DNA from: Prescottella sp. R16
GTDB lineage: Bacteria; Actinomycetota; Actinomycetes; Mycobacteriales; Mycobacteriaceae
NCBI RefSeq assembly: GCF_030656875.1
Contig: NZ_CP130943.1
Coordinates: 3,596,001-3,660,000 of the forward strand
Reading direction: 5' to 3'
Length of the DNA: 64,000 nt
Below are positions 44,455 to 56,121 of this stretch, piece after piece. A program made the translations under genes and the position numbers. Every line of letters starts with the position of its first letter. The first letter of the stretch is position 1. The notes under the pieces are model-generated. The model searched no databases. It saw only the letters and a program-made list of their open reading frames with translations, and had not been told where the DNA came from.

Positions 44455-45036
44455 TCACCGGGCGACGGCCGACGCCTCCCCCGCGCCGCGCAGCCGCCCG
44501 ACCAGTCGCACCGGATCGTCGACGAACACGCTGACACCGGTCACCGACACAGCCTTCCGTCGACTCGGCAGCAGCGCCGGCAGGCGCACCGGCACGGGCG
44601 TCTTCAGCACCACGTCCACTGTGGTGCCGTCGGAGTTGGGGAGGAACAGACGCCGATCCACGACGGTCGGCGCTGTTTCCGTGAATCGTGAACTACAGGA
44701 GGACGATTCGATATCGTCCAGGTCGATCGAGGCGACGACCGATCCGAAGTGCCGCAGCACGAGACGACGACCCGCCGTGTAGTGCGGGTGAGTGCGATGC
44801 ACCGCCAGGAAACCGAACAGCGTCAGCAGCGACCACACGGAGCCGACAGCGAGCACGATCTGCAACCACAGCCACGGCACGACGAGGTGCAGGACGACGG
44901 TCTCGATACCCGTCGCGATCGCGAAGGCGACCGGAACGGCAAGTGTCCCGCGTTCCGCGGTGAAGACGTCGACATCACCGCCCGGAATCGACTTCCGACC
45001 ACGTACCCACATCCACAGGGCTCGTGACGTTCTCAC
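44455..45036 (-). CDS. Hypothetical membrane protein coupled to a MerR regulator
   Basis: A 193-residue protein with two adjacent hydrophobic segments (about 31-80, LAVPVAFAIATGIETVVLHLVVPWLWLQIVLAVGSVWSLLTLFGFLA) and a C-terminal cytosolic half rich in beta-forming residues (RLVLRHFGSVVASIDLDDIESS; VDVVLKTPVPVRLPALL), similar in layout to PH-domain-like DUF membrane proteins. Unknown function. The GTG overlaps the MerR stop (GTGA), so it is the likely target and partner of that regulator. Confidence 0.75.
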   Translation of the reverse strand: MRTSRALWMWVRGRKSIPGGDVDVFTAERGTLAVPVAFAIATGIETVVLHLVVPWLWLQIVLAVGSVWSLLTLFGFLAVHRTHPHYTAGRRLVLRHFGSVVASIDLDDIESSSCSSRFTETAPTVVDRRLFLPNSDGTTVDVVLKTPVPVRLPALLPSRRKAVSVTGVSVFVDDPVRLVGRLRGAGEASAVAR

Positions 45037-45827
45037 GTTTCCTCCATGCGGGACAGCACGACTCGTGAGGCCCGGAGCACCACTTCACGTTGCGCAGGGT
45101 CGGGGACGACATCCTCGAGCGTGAGCGGCCAGTCCCCCGACTCGTCGCCCGGATCCGGCCCCGACAGCGCGATCCGGTTGCGGTCGAAGCTGTCGACCAG
45201 CCGGTCGACCAGAGCGTCGATCTCGTTCTCGACGGATTCCGGGCGTCGACCTTCGAGTGCCGACCAGGCGACGAGAAGCTCGAGATACTCGGATCGTTGC
45301 CCGGGATCGGCCACGACCGCGGTGAAACCGTCGAGCAACGACGGCGGTGCGGCACCGGTGACGGCAAGCATCTCGAGCAGGTCACGCTCACGTTCCAGTT
45401 CCGCTCTCACCGAACGTGTCTCGGCCCCGTCGATCGCATCCCGGAACGCGGCGGCGAGCACGGTGGGCAGCGCCGAGATCGGATGCCCGGCCTCGGCGTC
45501 CGACAGCATCGCGGTGAGCAGCGCGCTGCGCCGCGCGAGCGTCGCCTGCTCGCGGCGGATCCCGTCGATCAGTGCCCGCAGGTCGGCCACCACGTCCCGA
45601 GCGTCCGCCTCGGCCGGATCACCGTTCAGGACGGCAGCGATCGAACCGAGCGGAACACCGCTGTCGGCGAGCCACCGGATCCGCATCAGCCGGACGACGT
45701 CGTCGACCGTGTACTCGCGGTACCCGTTGGGCAACCGCTCCGGCTCCGCGAGCAGACCCAGGCGGTGATAGTGCCGCACCGCTCTCGGCGTCGTCCCCGC
45801 TGCCTCTGCCATCCGACCTATCCGCAT
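45033..45827 (-). CDS. MerR-family transcriptional regulator
   Basis: A 264-residue MerR protein: MRIGRMAEAAGTTPRAVRHYHRLGLLAEPERLPNGYREY is the winged helix-turn-helix, with a long coiled region (about 75-125, ALIDGIRREQATLARRSALL) and a helical effector domain. ATG 45827 is preferred over ATG 45845 because the promoter dyad covers the latter. Distance from the -10 suggests a leaderless or near-leaderless mRNA. It overlaps the membrane protein gene by 4 bases. Confidence 0.88.
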   Translation of the reverse strand: MRIGRMAEAAGTTPRAVRHYHRLGLLAEPERLPNGYREYTVDDVVRLMRIRWLADSGVPLGSIAAVLNGDPAEADARDVVADLRALIDGIRREQATLARRSALLTAMLSDAEAGHPISALPTVLAAAFRDAIDGAETRSVRAELERERDLLEMLAVTGAAPPSLLDGFTAVVADPGQRSEYLELLVAWSALEGRRPESVENEIDALVDRLVDSFDRNRIALSGPDPGDESGDWPLTLEDVVPDPAQREVVLRASRVVLSRMEET

Positions 45828-45833
45828 GATCCG

Positions 45834-45864
45834 AGTGTCGACCATGACGCTGCGTCAAGGTCAA
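45834..45864 (-). promoter_or_regulatory. MerR-type promoter with 19-base spacer and operator dyad
   Basis: Minus-strand TTGACC (-35, 45859-45864) and GACACT (-10, 45834-45839) are 19 bases apart, the overlong spacing typical of MerR-activated promoters. The spacer holds the perfect palindrome TGACGCAGCGTCA (45845-45857). Confidence 0.65.
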
Positions 45865-45939
45865 GAATCCCGAGAGGCACCGGTCCGGTCGGTGAACGAT
45901 ACGAGAGTGGTTGCGATGACGTCGACGTCGCGGACGTAA

Positions 45940-46065
45940 GCCGACAGCATCCTTCCACCGGCCGAGACCGGTTCCGGGACGGTGGTCGCCGTGGCCACGG
46001 TGCCCAGCGGGGTCGACGGGATCAACTACCGGGTATTCGTCAGCACACCCGGCGCCGGCGTCTGA
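45940..46065 (+). pseudogene. Possible remnant of a secreted-protein gene
   Basis: A 41-codon frame after an in-frame TAA reads like the end of an extracytoplasmic domain (ADSILPPAETGSGTVVAVAT, VDGINYRVFVSTPGAGV) and has no start or ribosome-binding site. It may be a decayed gene or chance coding in GC-rich DNA. The 263 bases between the MerR start and the next gene contain nothing else I can identify apart from a GGTCCCC...GGGGCC hairpin near 46067-46087. Confidence 0.25.
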
Positions 46066-46090
46066 ACGGTCCCCTGACCGGGGCCGTCGT

Positions 46091-46510
46091 CTACGGCACG
46101 TGGACGGTCACGACGCCCGGTGTGTACGGGGCGGTGGCGGAAGTGGCGGCGATGACGACCTGTCCGGTTCCGGTCGGCAGGGTGGCTTCCGGATATCCGT
46201 CGATTCCGGCCGACATCCGTGCAGTACCGGAGGTGCCGGTGGACAGGTTCAGCCAGTGCATGTCGCCCGGGAGCAGGCATGCCCTCATGCCGTCCTTCGG
46301 GCCGGTGATCGTCACCGTGCCGGGCTGGTCGCCGACGACGGCCCAGCAGCGGATCGAGGGGACGTCGAGGCTGCCGTTCGGGTTTCCGAACGGCGCCGGG
46401 TCGATCTGGAACGGAACGGTGACTGCGGCGGAGGCGACGGTCGTCGTCGTCAGAACCGCACCGGCCACGATCGCGGCGCAGGCGACCGATCGGCGAACGG
46501 CATCGATCAC
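46091..46510 (-). CDS. Small secreted protein
   Basis: A 139-residue protein with a Sec signal peptide: basic VIDAVRRS, hydrophobic VACAAIVAGAVLTTTTV, and cleavage after ASA near residue 29. The mature 110 residues are rich in Gly, Thr, Val and Pro with two Cys (RCWAV, MRACLL) that could form a disulfide, and look like a beta-sandwich. No family recognised. The GTG 8 bases after GGAGG was chosen; the longer open frame upstream lacks a site. Confidence 0.68.
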   Translation of the reverse strand: MIDAVRRSVACAAIVAGAVLTTTTVASAAVTVPFQIDPAPFGNPNGSLDVPSIRCWAVVGDQPGTVTITGPKDGMRACLLPGDMHWLNLSTGTSGTARMSAGIDGYPEATLPTGTGQVVIAATSATAPYTPGVVTVHVP

Positions 46511-46674
46511 GGCGACCTCCACGAACCGTCGGGGCCGGGTTCGGTCACTCCAACTGCTGTTGGCGCCACCCGACTCCACGAGAACCCTGCCACCTGTCTC
46601 CGAGGATCGCACCCTCACGAATCAGGGCACCCTCGCCCTCGATGTCCGGACCTGCTTCCCGCTCCCCCGACACA

Positions 46675-46714
46675 CCCGTGCCCCCGAGCGATCGGATCAC
46701 TCGGGGGGCACGGG
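46675..46714. terminator. Terminator between the MFS exporter and the secreted-protein gene
   Basis: CCCGTGCCCCCGAG and CTCGGGGGGCACGGG pair with one bulged base across an 11-base loop, 17 bases after the exporter stop. Confidence 0.72.
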
Positions 46715-46730
46715 CAGGGCGTCGAACCGG

Positions 46731-48251
46731 TCAGTGCATGGCGACCGGAACGTCCTTGGTGGCCGGGATGGTGAGCTTGCGCGGCAGGAAGAACGCCGGG
46801 ATCAGCGTGCAGAGCAGCAGGATGAACGCGATGGTGAAGGTGTTACCGAACGCGTCGGCCGCGGCGCTGAGGATCTGCTCGGGCATGCCGGGCGGTTCCT
46901 GCGCGACGACGGCGTCGATGTGCTGCATCGCCACCTTCTCGTTGGTGAGATTGCGGTCGAGGAGCTGGTTCGTCAGGATCACCGACATGGTGGCGGTGCC
47001 GATGGAACCGGCGGTCTGCTGGACGATGTTCATCAGGGTCGAGCCGCGGGCGATCATCTCGTTCTTGAGGGTGACCATCGCGGCCGTCATCAGCGGCATC
47101 ATGGTGCAGCCCATGCCGAGGCCCTGTACGAACAGGGCGCCGAGCAGCAGCCAGTACGGCGAGTCCGCGGACAGCTGGGTGAATGCGAACATGCCGAGCG
47201 CGATCAGCGGCAGACCCGTGAGCACGATCTTGCCGGGGCCGATCTTGTCGACGAGCCGGCCGGCGATCGGCATGGTGACCATCGCACCGATACCCTGCGG
47301 CGCGAGCAGCAGACCGGCGGCGAGCGTCGACTCACCACGGACCTGGATGAAGTAGCTCGGGAACAACAGTCCGGCACCCATGAACGCGACGATGAACGTC
47401 GACGTCGTGAGCACGGCGACGGTCAGCTGCCGGTTCTTGAACAGGTGCAGGTCGATCAGCGGATGATCCTTGCGCAGGGCGTGGAACACGAAGCCCACGA
47501 TCAGCACCAGGCCGACGCCTGCGGACACCAGAACCCGCGCCGACGCGACGGTGCCGGTCTCGGGAATCGACGACACACCGAACAGGAACAGCGCCAGACC
47601 CGGCGACAGCAGCACCATGCCGACGACGTCGAACGCCTGCGACGGGCTCGCCTCGTCCTTGGGCAGCAACTTGAACGCCGCCACCAGGGCGATGATGCCG
47701 ACGGGCAGGTTGATGAGGAAGATCCAGTGCCAGCTCGCGAAGTCGATGAGCCAGCCGCCGAGGATCGGGCCACAAATCGGGCCGAGCAGCATCGGGATAC
47801 CGAGGACGGCCATGACGCGGCCGACCCGCTCGGGGCCCGCGGCACGGGTCATGATCGTCATACCGAGCGGCATGAGCATGCCGCCACCGAGGCCCTGCAA
47901 CACTCGGAACGCGATGAGCGACGTGATGTCCCACGCGAACGCACACGCCACCGAACCGGCGACGAACAGGATCAGTGCACCGATGTAGAGACGTTTGGTG
48001 CCGAACCGGTCGGCCGCCCAGCCCGTGACCGGGATGACGGTGGCCAGGGCCAGCGTGTACGCGGTCATCGTCCAGGCGACGACCGCATAGCTGGTTTCGA
48101 AGGTCTCGATGAACGTGGGCACCGCAACGCTGACCACGGTGACGTCGAGAATGGACATGATGGCGCCGAGCACCACCACGGAAGCGATCTTGAGGACCGC
48201 CCCGTCGATTTTGTCGGACGCGGGCGGTCCGGCGGTCGAATTGGTCGTCAT
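46731..48251 (-). CDS. EmrB/QacA (DHA2) family drug-efflux MFS transporter
   Basis: A 506-residue major facilitator with 14 predicted helices, the DHA2 layout. Motif A region GWAADRFGTKRLYIGALILF and motif C-like GIPMLLGPICGPILGGWLID are present, as is the helix 1 LDVTVVSVAVPTF. It should export drugs or toxic metabolites using the proton gradient. ATG overlaps the MarR stop (ATGA), making a regulator-exporter operon. The substrate is unknown. Confidence 0.9.
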   Translation of the reverse strand: MTTNSTAGPPASDKIDGAVLKIASVVVLGAIMSILDVTVVSVAVPTFIETFETSYAVVAWTMTAYTLALATVIPVTGWAADRFGTKRLYIGALILFVAGSVACAFAWDITSLIAFRVLQGLGGGMLMPLGMTIMTRAAGPERVGRVMAVLGIPMLLGPICGPILGGWLIDFASWHWIFLINLPVGIIALVAAFKLLPKDEASPSQAFDVVGMVLLSPGLALFLFGVSSIPETGTVASARVLVSAGVGLVLIVGFVFHALRKDHPLIDLHLFKNRQLTVAVLTTSTFIVAFMGAGLLFPSYFIQVRGESTLAAGLLLAPQGIGAMVTMPIAGRLVDKIGPGKIVLTGLPLIALGMFAFTQLSADSPYWLLLGALFVQGLGMGCTMMPLMTAAMVTLKNEMIARGSTLMNIVQQTAGSIGTATMSVILTNQLLDRNLTNEKVAMQHIDAVVAQEPPGMPEQILSAAADAFGNTFTIAFILLLCTLIPAFFLPRKLTIPATKDVPVAMH

Positions 48252-48721
48252 CCGCAGAATTCCTGACTTCGGGCCCGCAGGGCGTTGCCCGCGAGTATCG
48301 GTTGAAGTGCCTCGAGCAGTCGCACACGATCCGGCTGGTCGAGCCGGCCCGCAAACGCGCGGAGCTCGTCACGCTTGTCCTCGAGATGACGGGAGACCAG
48401 GGCACGCCCCGATTCCGTCAGCGAGACCCGTTTGATCCGGCGATCGTCGGGGTCCTCGCGGCGCAGCACCAGCTCCTGGGACACCAGCTGGTCGACGTTG
48501 CGACCCGCGGCGGCCACCGAGATCCGCAGACAATCGGCGACCTCGTTGATCGCGATCGGCTCGCCGTGCTGCGCCAGCACGAACAGGGCACGAACCTGCG
48601 AGAACGTCAGGTCCATCGCGACGAGGGTGTCCATCGATTCGGACTCCCCCATGCCCAGGAGACGCATGATGAACTCCTCGAGAACCGTGTAGACGTCGTC
48701 CGGAGTCACCTCTGCTGCCAC
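48248..48721 (-). CDS. MarR-family regulator of the efflux pump
   Basis: A 157-residue MarR repressor with winged helix-turn-helix LTFSQVRALFVLAQHGEPIAINEVADCLRISVAAAGRNVDQLVSQELVLRREDPDDRRIKRVSLTESG. The GTG at 48721 is used because an operator-like palindrome lies just upstream (48739-48757), leaving the longer frame within the promoter. It overlaps the exporter gene and likely represses the pair until a phenolic or drug ligand binds. Confidence 0.88.
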   Translation of the reverse strand: MAAEVTPDDVYTVLEEFIMRLLGMGESESMDTLVAMDLTFSQVRALFVLAQHGEPIAINEVADCLRISVAAAGRNVDQLVSQELVLRREDPDDRRIKRVSLTESGRALVSRHLEDKRDELRAFAGRLDQPDRVRLLEALQPILAGNALRARSQEFCG

Positions 48722-48738
48722 GCACGAGATGCTAACGC

Positions 48739-48757
48739 TGTCGCAACTATTGCGACA
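48739..48757. promoter_or_regulatory. MarR operator
   Basis: Perfect inverted repeat TGTCGCAA-CTA-TTGCGACA, 18 bases before the MarR GTG. Size and symmetry suit a MarR dimer. Confidence 0.7.
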
Positions 48758-48871
48758 ACGCAATAAACCCCCGGGCCGCTCCCCACAGCGACCCGTTCAC
48801 GACACCACGCGCCCACGACCTGCGGCAACAGGTTTTCCGCAGTGACCTGCACCAAGTGATGAGGAACACAC

Positions 48872-49837
48872 TCACTCCTGGGTGAGGACGGCCTTCCCGA
48901 TCACCCGACCGGCCTCGAGGTCCGCGAGAGCCTGCGCGGCCTCGGCCAACGGATACCGGGCCTCGACGAGCGGACGCAGCCCCCCGCGCACATGTTCGAC
49001 GAGCGCGGCATGCGTCTGCCCCAGCGCACCCGGATCGTGCCGCAGGAACTCGCCCCACGCAGCGCCGACGATGCTGATGTTGCGGAACAGGACCCGGTTG
49101 AGCTTCACCGACGGGATGCCGCCGCCCGCGAATCCGATCACCACCAGCCGGCCCTCCGGGGCGAGCGCCCGGACGGCGTCGTCGAACGCGTCCCCACCGA
49201 CCGGGTCGACGACGACGTCCGCGCCGCGACCACCGGTCAGTTCGTGGACCCGCCCCGCCCACCCGTCGGCCAGACGGAGCACCTCGTCGGCACCGACCTG
49301 CCGCAGGAAGTCGTCGGCACCCTGCCGGCGCACCACCGCGATCACCCGGGCACCGTGCGCCTTCGCGAGCTGGATCGCAGACGTCCCGATACCACCGGCC
49401 GCGCCGAGGACCACGACGGTCTCCCCCGGCTGCAGCCGGGCACGGCGACCGAACGCGAACTCCATCGTCTGATAGTTGATGATCAGCGACGCCCCCTCGG
49501 CGAACGTGAGCTCGTCCGGCATGGGCAGCACCAGACGCGGGTGCACGGCGACCCGTTCGGCGTAGCCGCCGAGGCTCGACACGGCGAGCACCCGCTGCCC
49601 GGCCGTGAAACCACTGTCCGCGGGGGCGTCGAGCACGACCCCCGCCACCTCGGTGCCCGGCACGAACGGCGGCTCCGGCCGCAGCTGATACTTGCCGTAG
49701 CTGATGAGCAGGTCCGGGAAACACACCCCGGACGCCTTCACGTCGACGAGGACCAGGCCCGACGCCTCCGGTTCCGGCACGTCCCGGACGGTCATGGCCG
49801 ACGGCCCCGCCAACTCGGTGACCACCACTGCGCGCAC
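48872..49837 (-). CDS. NADPH:quinone oxidoreductase-family (zinc-free MDR) enzyme
   Basis: A 321-residue medium-chain reductase. PGTEVAGVVLDAP and the NADPH motif VVVLGAAGGIGTSAIQLAKAHGARVIAVVR (about 143-172) are present; the catalytic and structural zinc Cys/His ligands of alcohol dehydrogenases are absent, as in quinone oxidoreductases. It reduces quinones or enones with NADPH. The GTG at 49837 (VRAVVV) is preferred to one five codons upstream because the family begins MRAVVV and GGAGG precedes it. It is separated by 150 bases from the MarR gene and by 60 bases from fprB. Confidence 0.85.
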   Translation of the reverse strand: MRAVVVTELAGPSAMTVRDVPEPEASGLVLVDVKASGVCFPDLLISYGKYQLRPEPPFVPGTEVAGVVLDAPADSGFTAGQRVLAVSSLGGYAERVAVHPRLVLPMPDELTFAEGASLIINYQTMEFAFGRRARLQPGETVVVLGAAGGIGTSAIQLAKAHGARVIAVVRRQGADDFLRQVGADEVLRLADGWAGRVHELTGGRGADVVVDPVGGDAFDDAVRALAPEGRLVVIGFAGGGIPSVKLNRVLFRNISIVGAAWGEFLRHDPGALGQTHAALVEHVRGGLRPLVEARYPLAEAAQALADLEAGRVIGKAVLTQE

Positions 49838-49897
49838 GTACCCCACCTCCACGTCGTCCGGGCTCCGCCCGACTGCGGTCCACCCGTGCCGGGGACG

Positions 49898-51604
49898 CTA
49901 CCTGGCGAACAGCCCGCGGCGCCTGCGTCCGACGTCGATCATCTCGGCCGTGTCGGTCATCTTCACCCGCGGACGGCCCTCGACCGCACCGCGGCCGCGT
50001 TCGACGGCATCGATGGCCTGCCAGTCGCGTCGGGTGATCTGCTGCGGCTGCCGTTGCGCCAGCAGCTTGCCCAGCTCCTTGCCTCCCGCGGAGGGTGCGG
50101 GCAGGCGACGGGCCTCGAAGTCCTCGAAGAGACGGGCGACGGTTTCCTTGGCACACGTCTTGTTGGTGCCGATGACACCGCTGGGGCCGCGTTTGATCCA
50201 GCCGGTGACATAGACGCCGGGCAGGGCGTCCCCGCCCGCGAGGACGACGCGCCCCCGCTCGTTGGGGACGATGCCGCGACGCTCGTCGAACGGAACCCCC
50301 GGGACGGGGCGACCTCGATAGCCGATCGAACGCAACACCAGCGACGTGTCGATGCGTTCGGTGCGGTCGGTGGGACGCGCGGCGAGTCCGCCGTCGGCGC
50401 CGTCCACGAGTTCGTTGGCGACGACGGTCAGTCCCTGAACCCGCTTCGGGTCCCGGTCGGTGCCGTCGATCTCCGTCGGCGACACCAGGTAGCGGAACAC
50501 GATCCGCTTGTTGCCGGGAGTGGGCGTGCGCTGCGAGAACTCCCGAGCGAGACGCACCTTCATGGCAATCGCCGGTTCGACGTCGTCGCTGTCGAGGAGG
50601 GCCTGCGAGCGGGCGTCGAGCTGCATGGCCGCGGGATCGACGACGACGTCCACCCCGGGAAGGTCGCCGAGCGCCAGGAATTCGGGATTGGTGTAGGCGG
50701 CCTGCGCGGGACCGCGACGACCCAGGAGGACGACTTCACGGATATTGCTGTCCCGCAATGCCTTCAACGCATGATCGGCAATATCGGTCTTGGCGAGCTC
50801 GTCCGGATCCATCGTCAGGATGCGGGCGACGTCGAGGGCGACGTTGCCGTTGCCGACGATGACGGCACGCTCACCGGACAGGTCGAAGGTGCGGTCGGCG
50901 TAATCGGGGTGGCCGTTGTACCAGGCGACGAACTCGGTGGCGGCGTGACTGCCGGGCAGATCCTCGCCGGGGATACCGAGGGACCGGTCGGCGGACGCAC
51001 CGACCGCATAGATCACGGCATGGTGGTGCGCGAGCAGGTCGGCGTGGCCGAGATGCTTGCCGATCTCGACATTGAGGTGGAACCGGAACGCGTCACGGCC
51101 CAGGGACCAGTCGAACATCTCGGTGACGGTCTTGGTACCCGGATGGTCGGGGGCGACGCCGGCACGGACGAGCCCCCACGGGGTGGGCAGTTTCTCGAAC
51201 ATGTCGACCTCGACGTCGGACCGCTTGAGCAGCTCCTCGGCCGCATAGCAGGCGGCGGGACCGGCACCGACGATCGCGACCCGCAACGTCCCGAGGTCCC
51301 GCACCGGCGGCGTCTCCGGGGTGAGCGGAATCCACGTCTCCGGCATGGGGTGCCGCGTGTAGTAGTCGGCGTTGATCTCCTTGTACCGCTGCAACGGCGC
51401 GGTGAGCTGATCCTCGGGGAAGATCGCATCGACCGGGCACGCGTCGACACAGGCACCGCAGTCGATGCAGGCCTGCGGCTCGATGTACAGCATCTCGGTG
51501 GTGGCGAACTCGGGCTCGTCGGGCGTGGGGTGAATGCAGTTCACCGGGCACGCGGACACGCAGCTCGCGTCGTTGCAGCACGCCTGGGTGATGACGTAGG
51601 CCAT
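49898..51604 (-). CDS. fprB: FprB-like ferredoxin/ferredoxin-NADP reductase fusion
   Basis: A 568-residue fusion. Residues 1-75 are a bacterial 7Fe/8Fe ferredoxin with cysteine sets C10/C15/C19/C23 and C46-x2-C49-x2-C52-x3-C56. The remainder is an adrenodoxin-reductase-like flavoprotein: RVAIVGAGPAACYAAEELL for FAD, VIVGNGNVALDVARIL for NADP, and VTGWIKRGPSGVIGTNK near the C-terminus. It moves electrons between NADPH and Fe-S proteins, as FprB of mycobacteria. ATG start; upstream 51640-51660 has a CTACA...TGTAG inverted repeat. Confidence 0.93.
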   Translation of the reverse strand: MAYVITQACCNDASCVSACPVNCIHPTPDEPEFATTEMLYIEPQACIDCGACVDACPVDAIFPEDQLTAPLQRYKEINADYYTRHPMPETWIPLTPETPPVRDLGTLRVAIVGAGPAACYAAEELLKRSDVEVDMFEKLPTPWGLVRAGVAPDHPGTKTVTEMFDWSLGRDAFRFHLNVEIGKHLGHADLLAHHHAVIYAVGASADRSLGIPGEDLPGSHAATEFVAWYNGHPDYADRTFDLSGERAVIVGNGNVALDVARILTMDPDELAKTDIADHALKALRDSNIREVVLLGRRGPAQAAYTNPEFLALGDLPGVDVVVDPAAMQLDARSQALLDSDDVEPAIAMKVRLAREFSQRTPTPGNKRIVFRYLVSPTEIDGTDRDPKRVQGLTVVANELVDGADGGLAARPTDRTERIDTSLVLRSIGYRGRPVPGVPFDERRGIVPNERGRVVLAGGDALPGVYVTGWIKRGPSGVIGTNKTCAKETVARLFEDFEARRLPAPSAGGKELGKLLAQRQPQQITRRDWQAIDAVERGRGAVEGRPRVKMTDTAEMIDVGRRRRGLFAR

Positions 51605-51701
51605 GTTCGATTCCCGTCCTTCGTGTGACCGAGAGTTACAGCTACAAGACTGTAGTCGGCATCACACGGTCCGACAAGAGCGGCCGAGGCACCCGGCCCG
51701 A

Positions 51702-51902
51702 TTACCGCAACTTCTTGACGAGCACCGCCAGACCGGCGAGAACGAGAGTGATCAGCAGGGCCGTGCCGAAACCGGTCGCCCACCACAGCACACCGAACAC
51801 GACGACAGCCGGAGCGGCCACGATCGCAACGATCGCCGGACTCTCCCGCACCACCTCGAGCGCCGACTCCGCCTTCACCCGATCGATGTTCTTACCGGCC
51901 AT
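51702..51902 (-). CDS. Small membrane protein
   Basis: A 66-residue protein: a charged N-terminus (MAGKNIDRVKAESALEVVRE) and two hydrophobic helices (about 22-42 and 46-61) ending in KKLR. Unknown function. An ATG with a GAGGACGTC upstream supports translation. It lies downstream of rpoC, after the rpoC terminator hairpin, with its own transcript expected. Confidence 0.62.
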   Translation of the reverse strand: MAGKNIDRVKAESALEVVRESPAIVAIVAAPAVVVFGVLWWATGFGTALLITLVLAGLAVLVKKLR

Positions 51903-51984
51903 GACGTCCTCCACAGGATCGGCTCCGACAGTGATGCTTCCAGCATGCCCGAAGGTTCCACCCCCGAACAGGGGGACATACGAC

Positions 51985-52018
51985 TGTGGCCCCACATCCC
52001 GAAGGATGTGGGGCCACA
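51985..52018. terminator. rpoC terminator hairpin
   Basis: Perfect 15-base arms (TGTGGCCCCACATCC and complement) with a CGAA loop, 13 bases after the rpoC stop. It starts with the same TGTGGCC as the 59-nt hairpins at 12261 and 16833. Confidence 0.87.
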
Positions 52019-52030
52019 CGCCGTTGGTGG

Positions 52031-55990
<3,960 letters not shown>

Positions 55991-56073
55991 GTAACTTCCT
56001 TTCCCCAGAGGGATTGTGGATCAGCGGTGGAGGTCCGCCATTCCTGACTGCCAATTCATATGTGCTCTAGCGC

Positions 56074-56112
56074 CCCCGGGCCGTGGGTGCCGTAGCGTCC
56101 CACGGCCCGGGG
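56074..56112 (-). terminator. Intercistronic hairpin between rpoB and rpoC
   Basis: Perfect 14-base arms (CCCCGGGCCGTGGG and complement) and an 11-base loop, 9 bases after the rpoB stop. As rpoC has no clear promoter of its own, a partial terminator or RNA-processing site is likely. Confidence 0.72.
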
Positions 56113-56121
56113 ACCGGAAAC

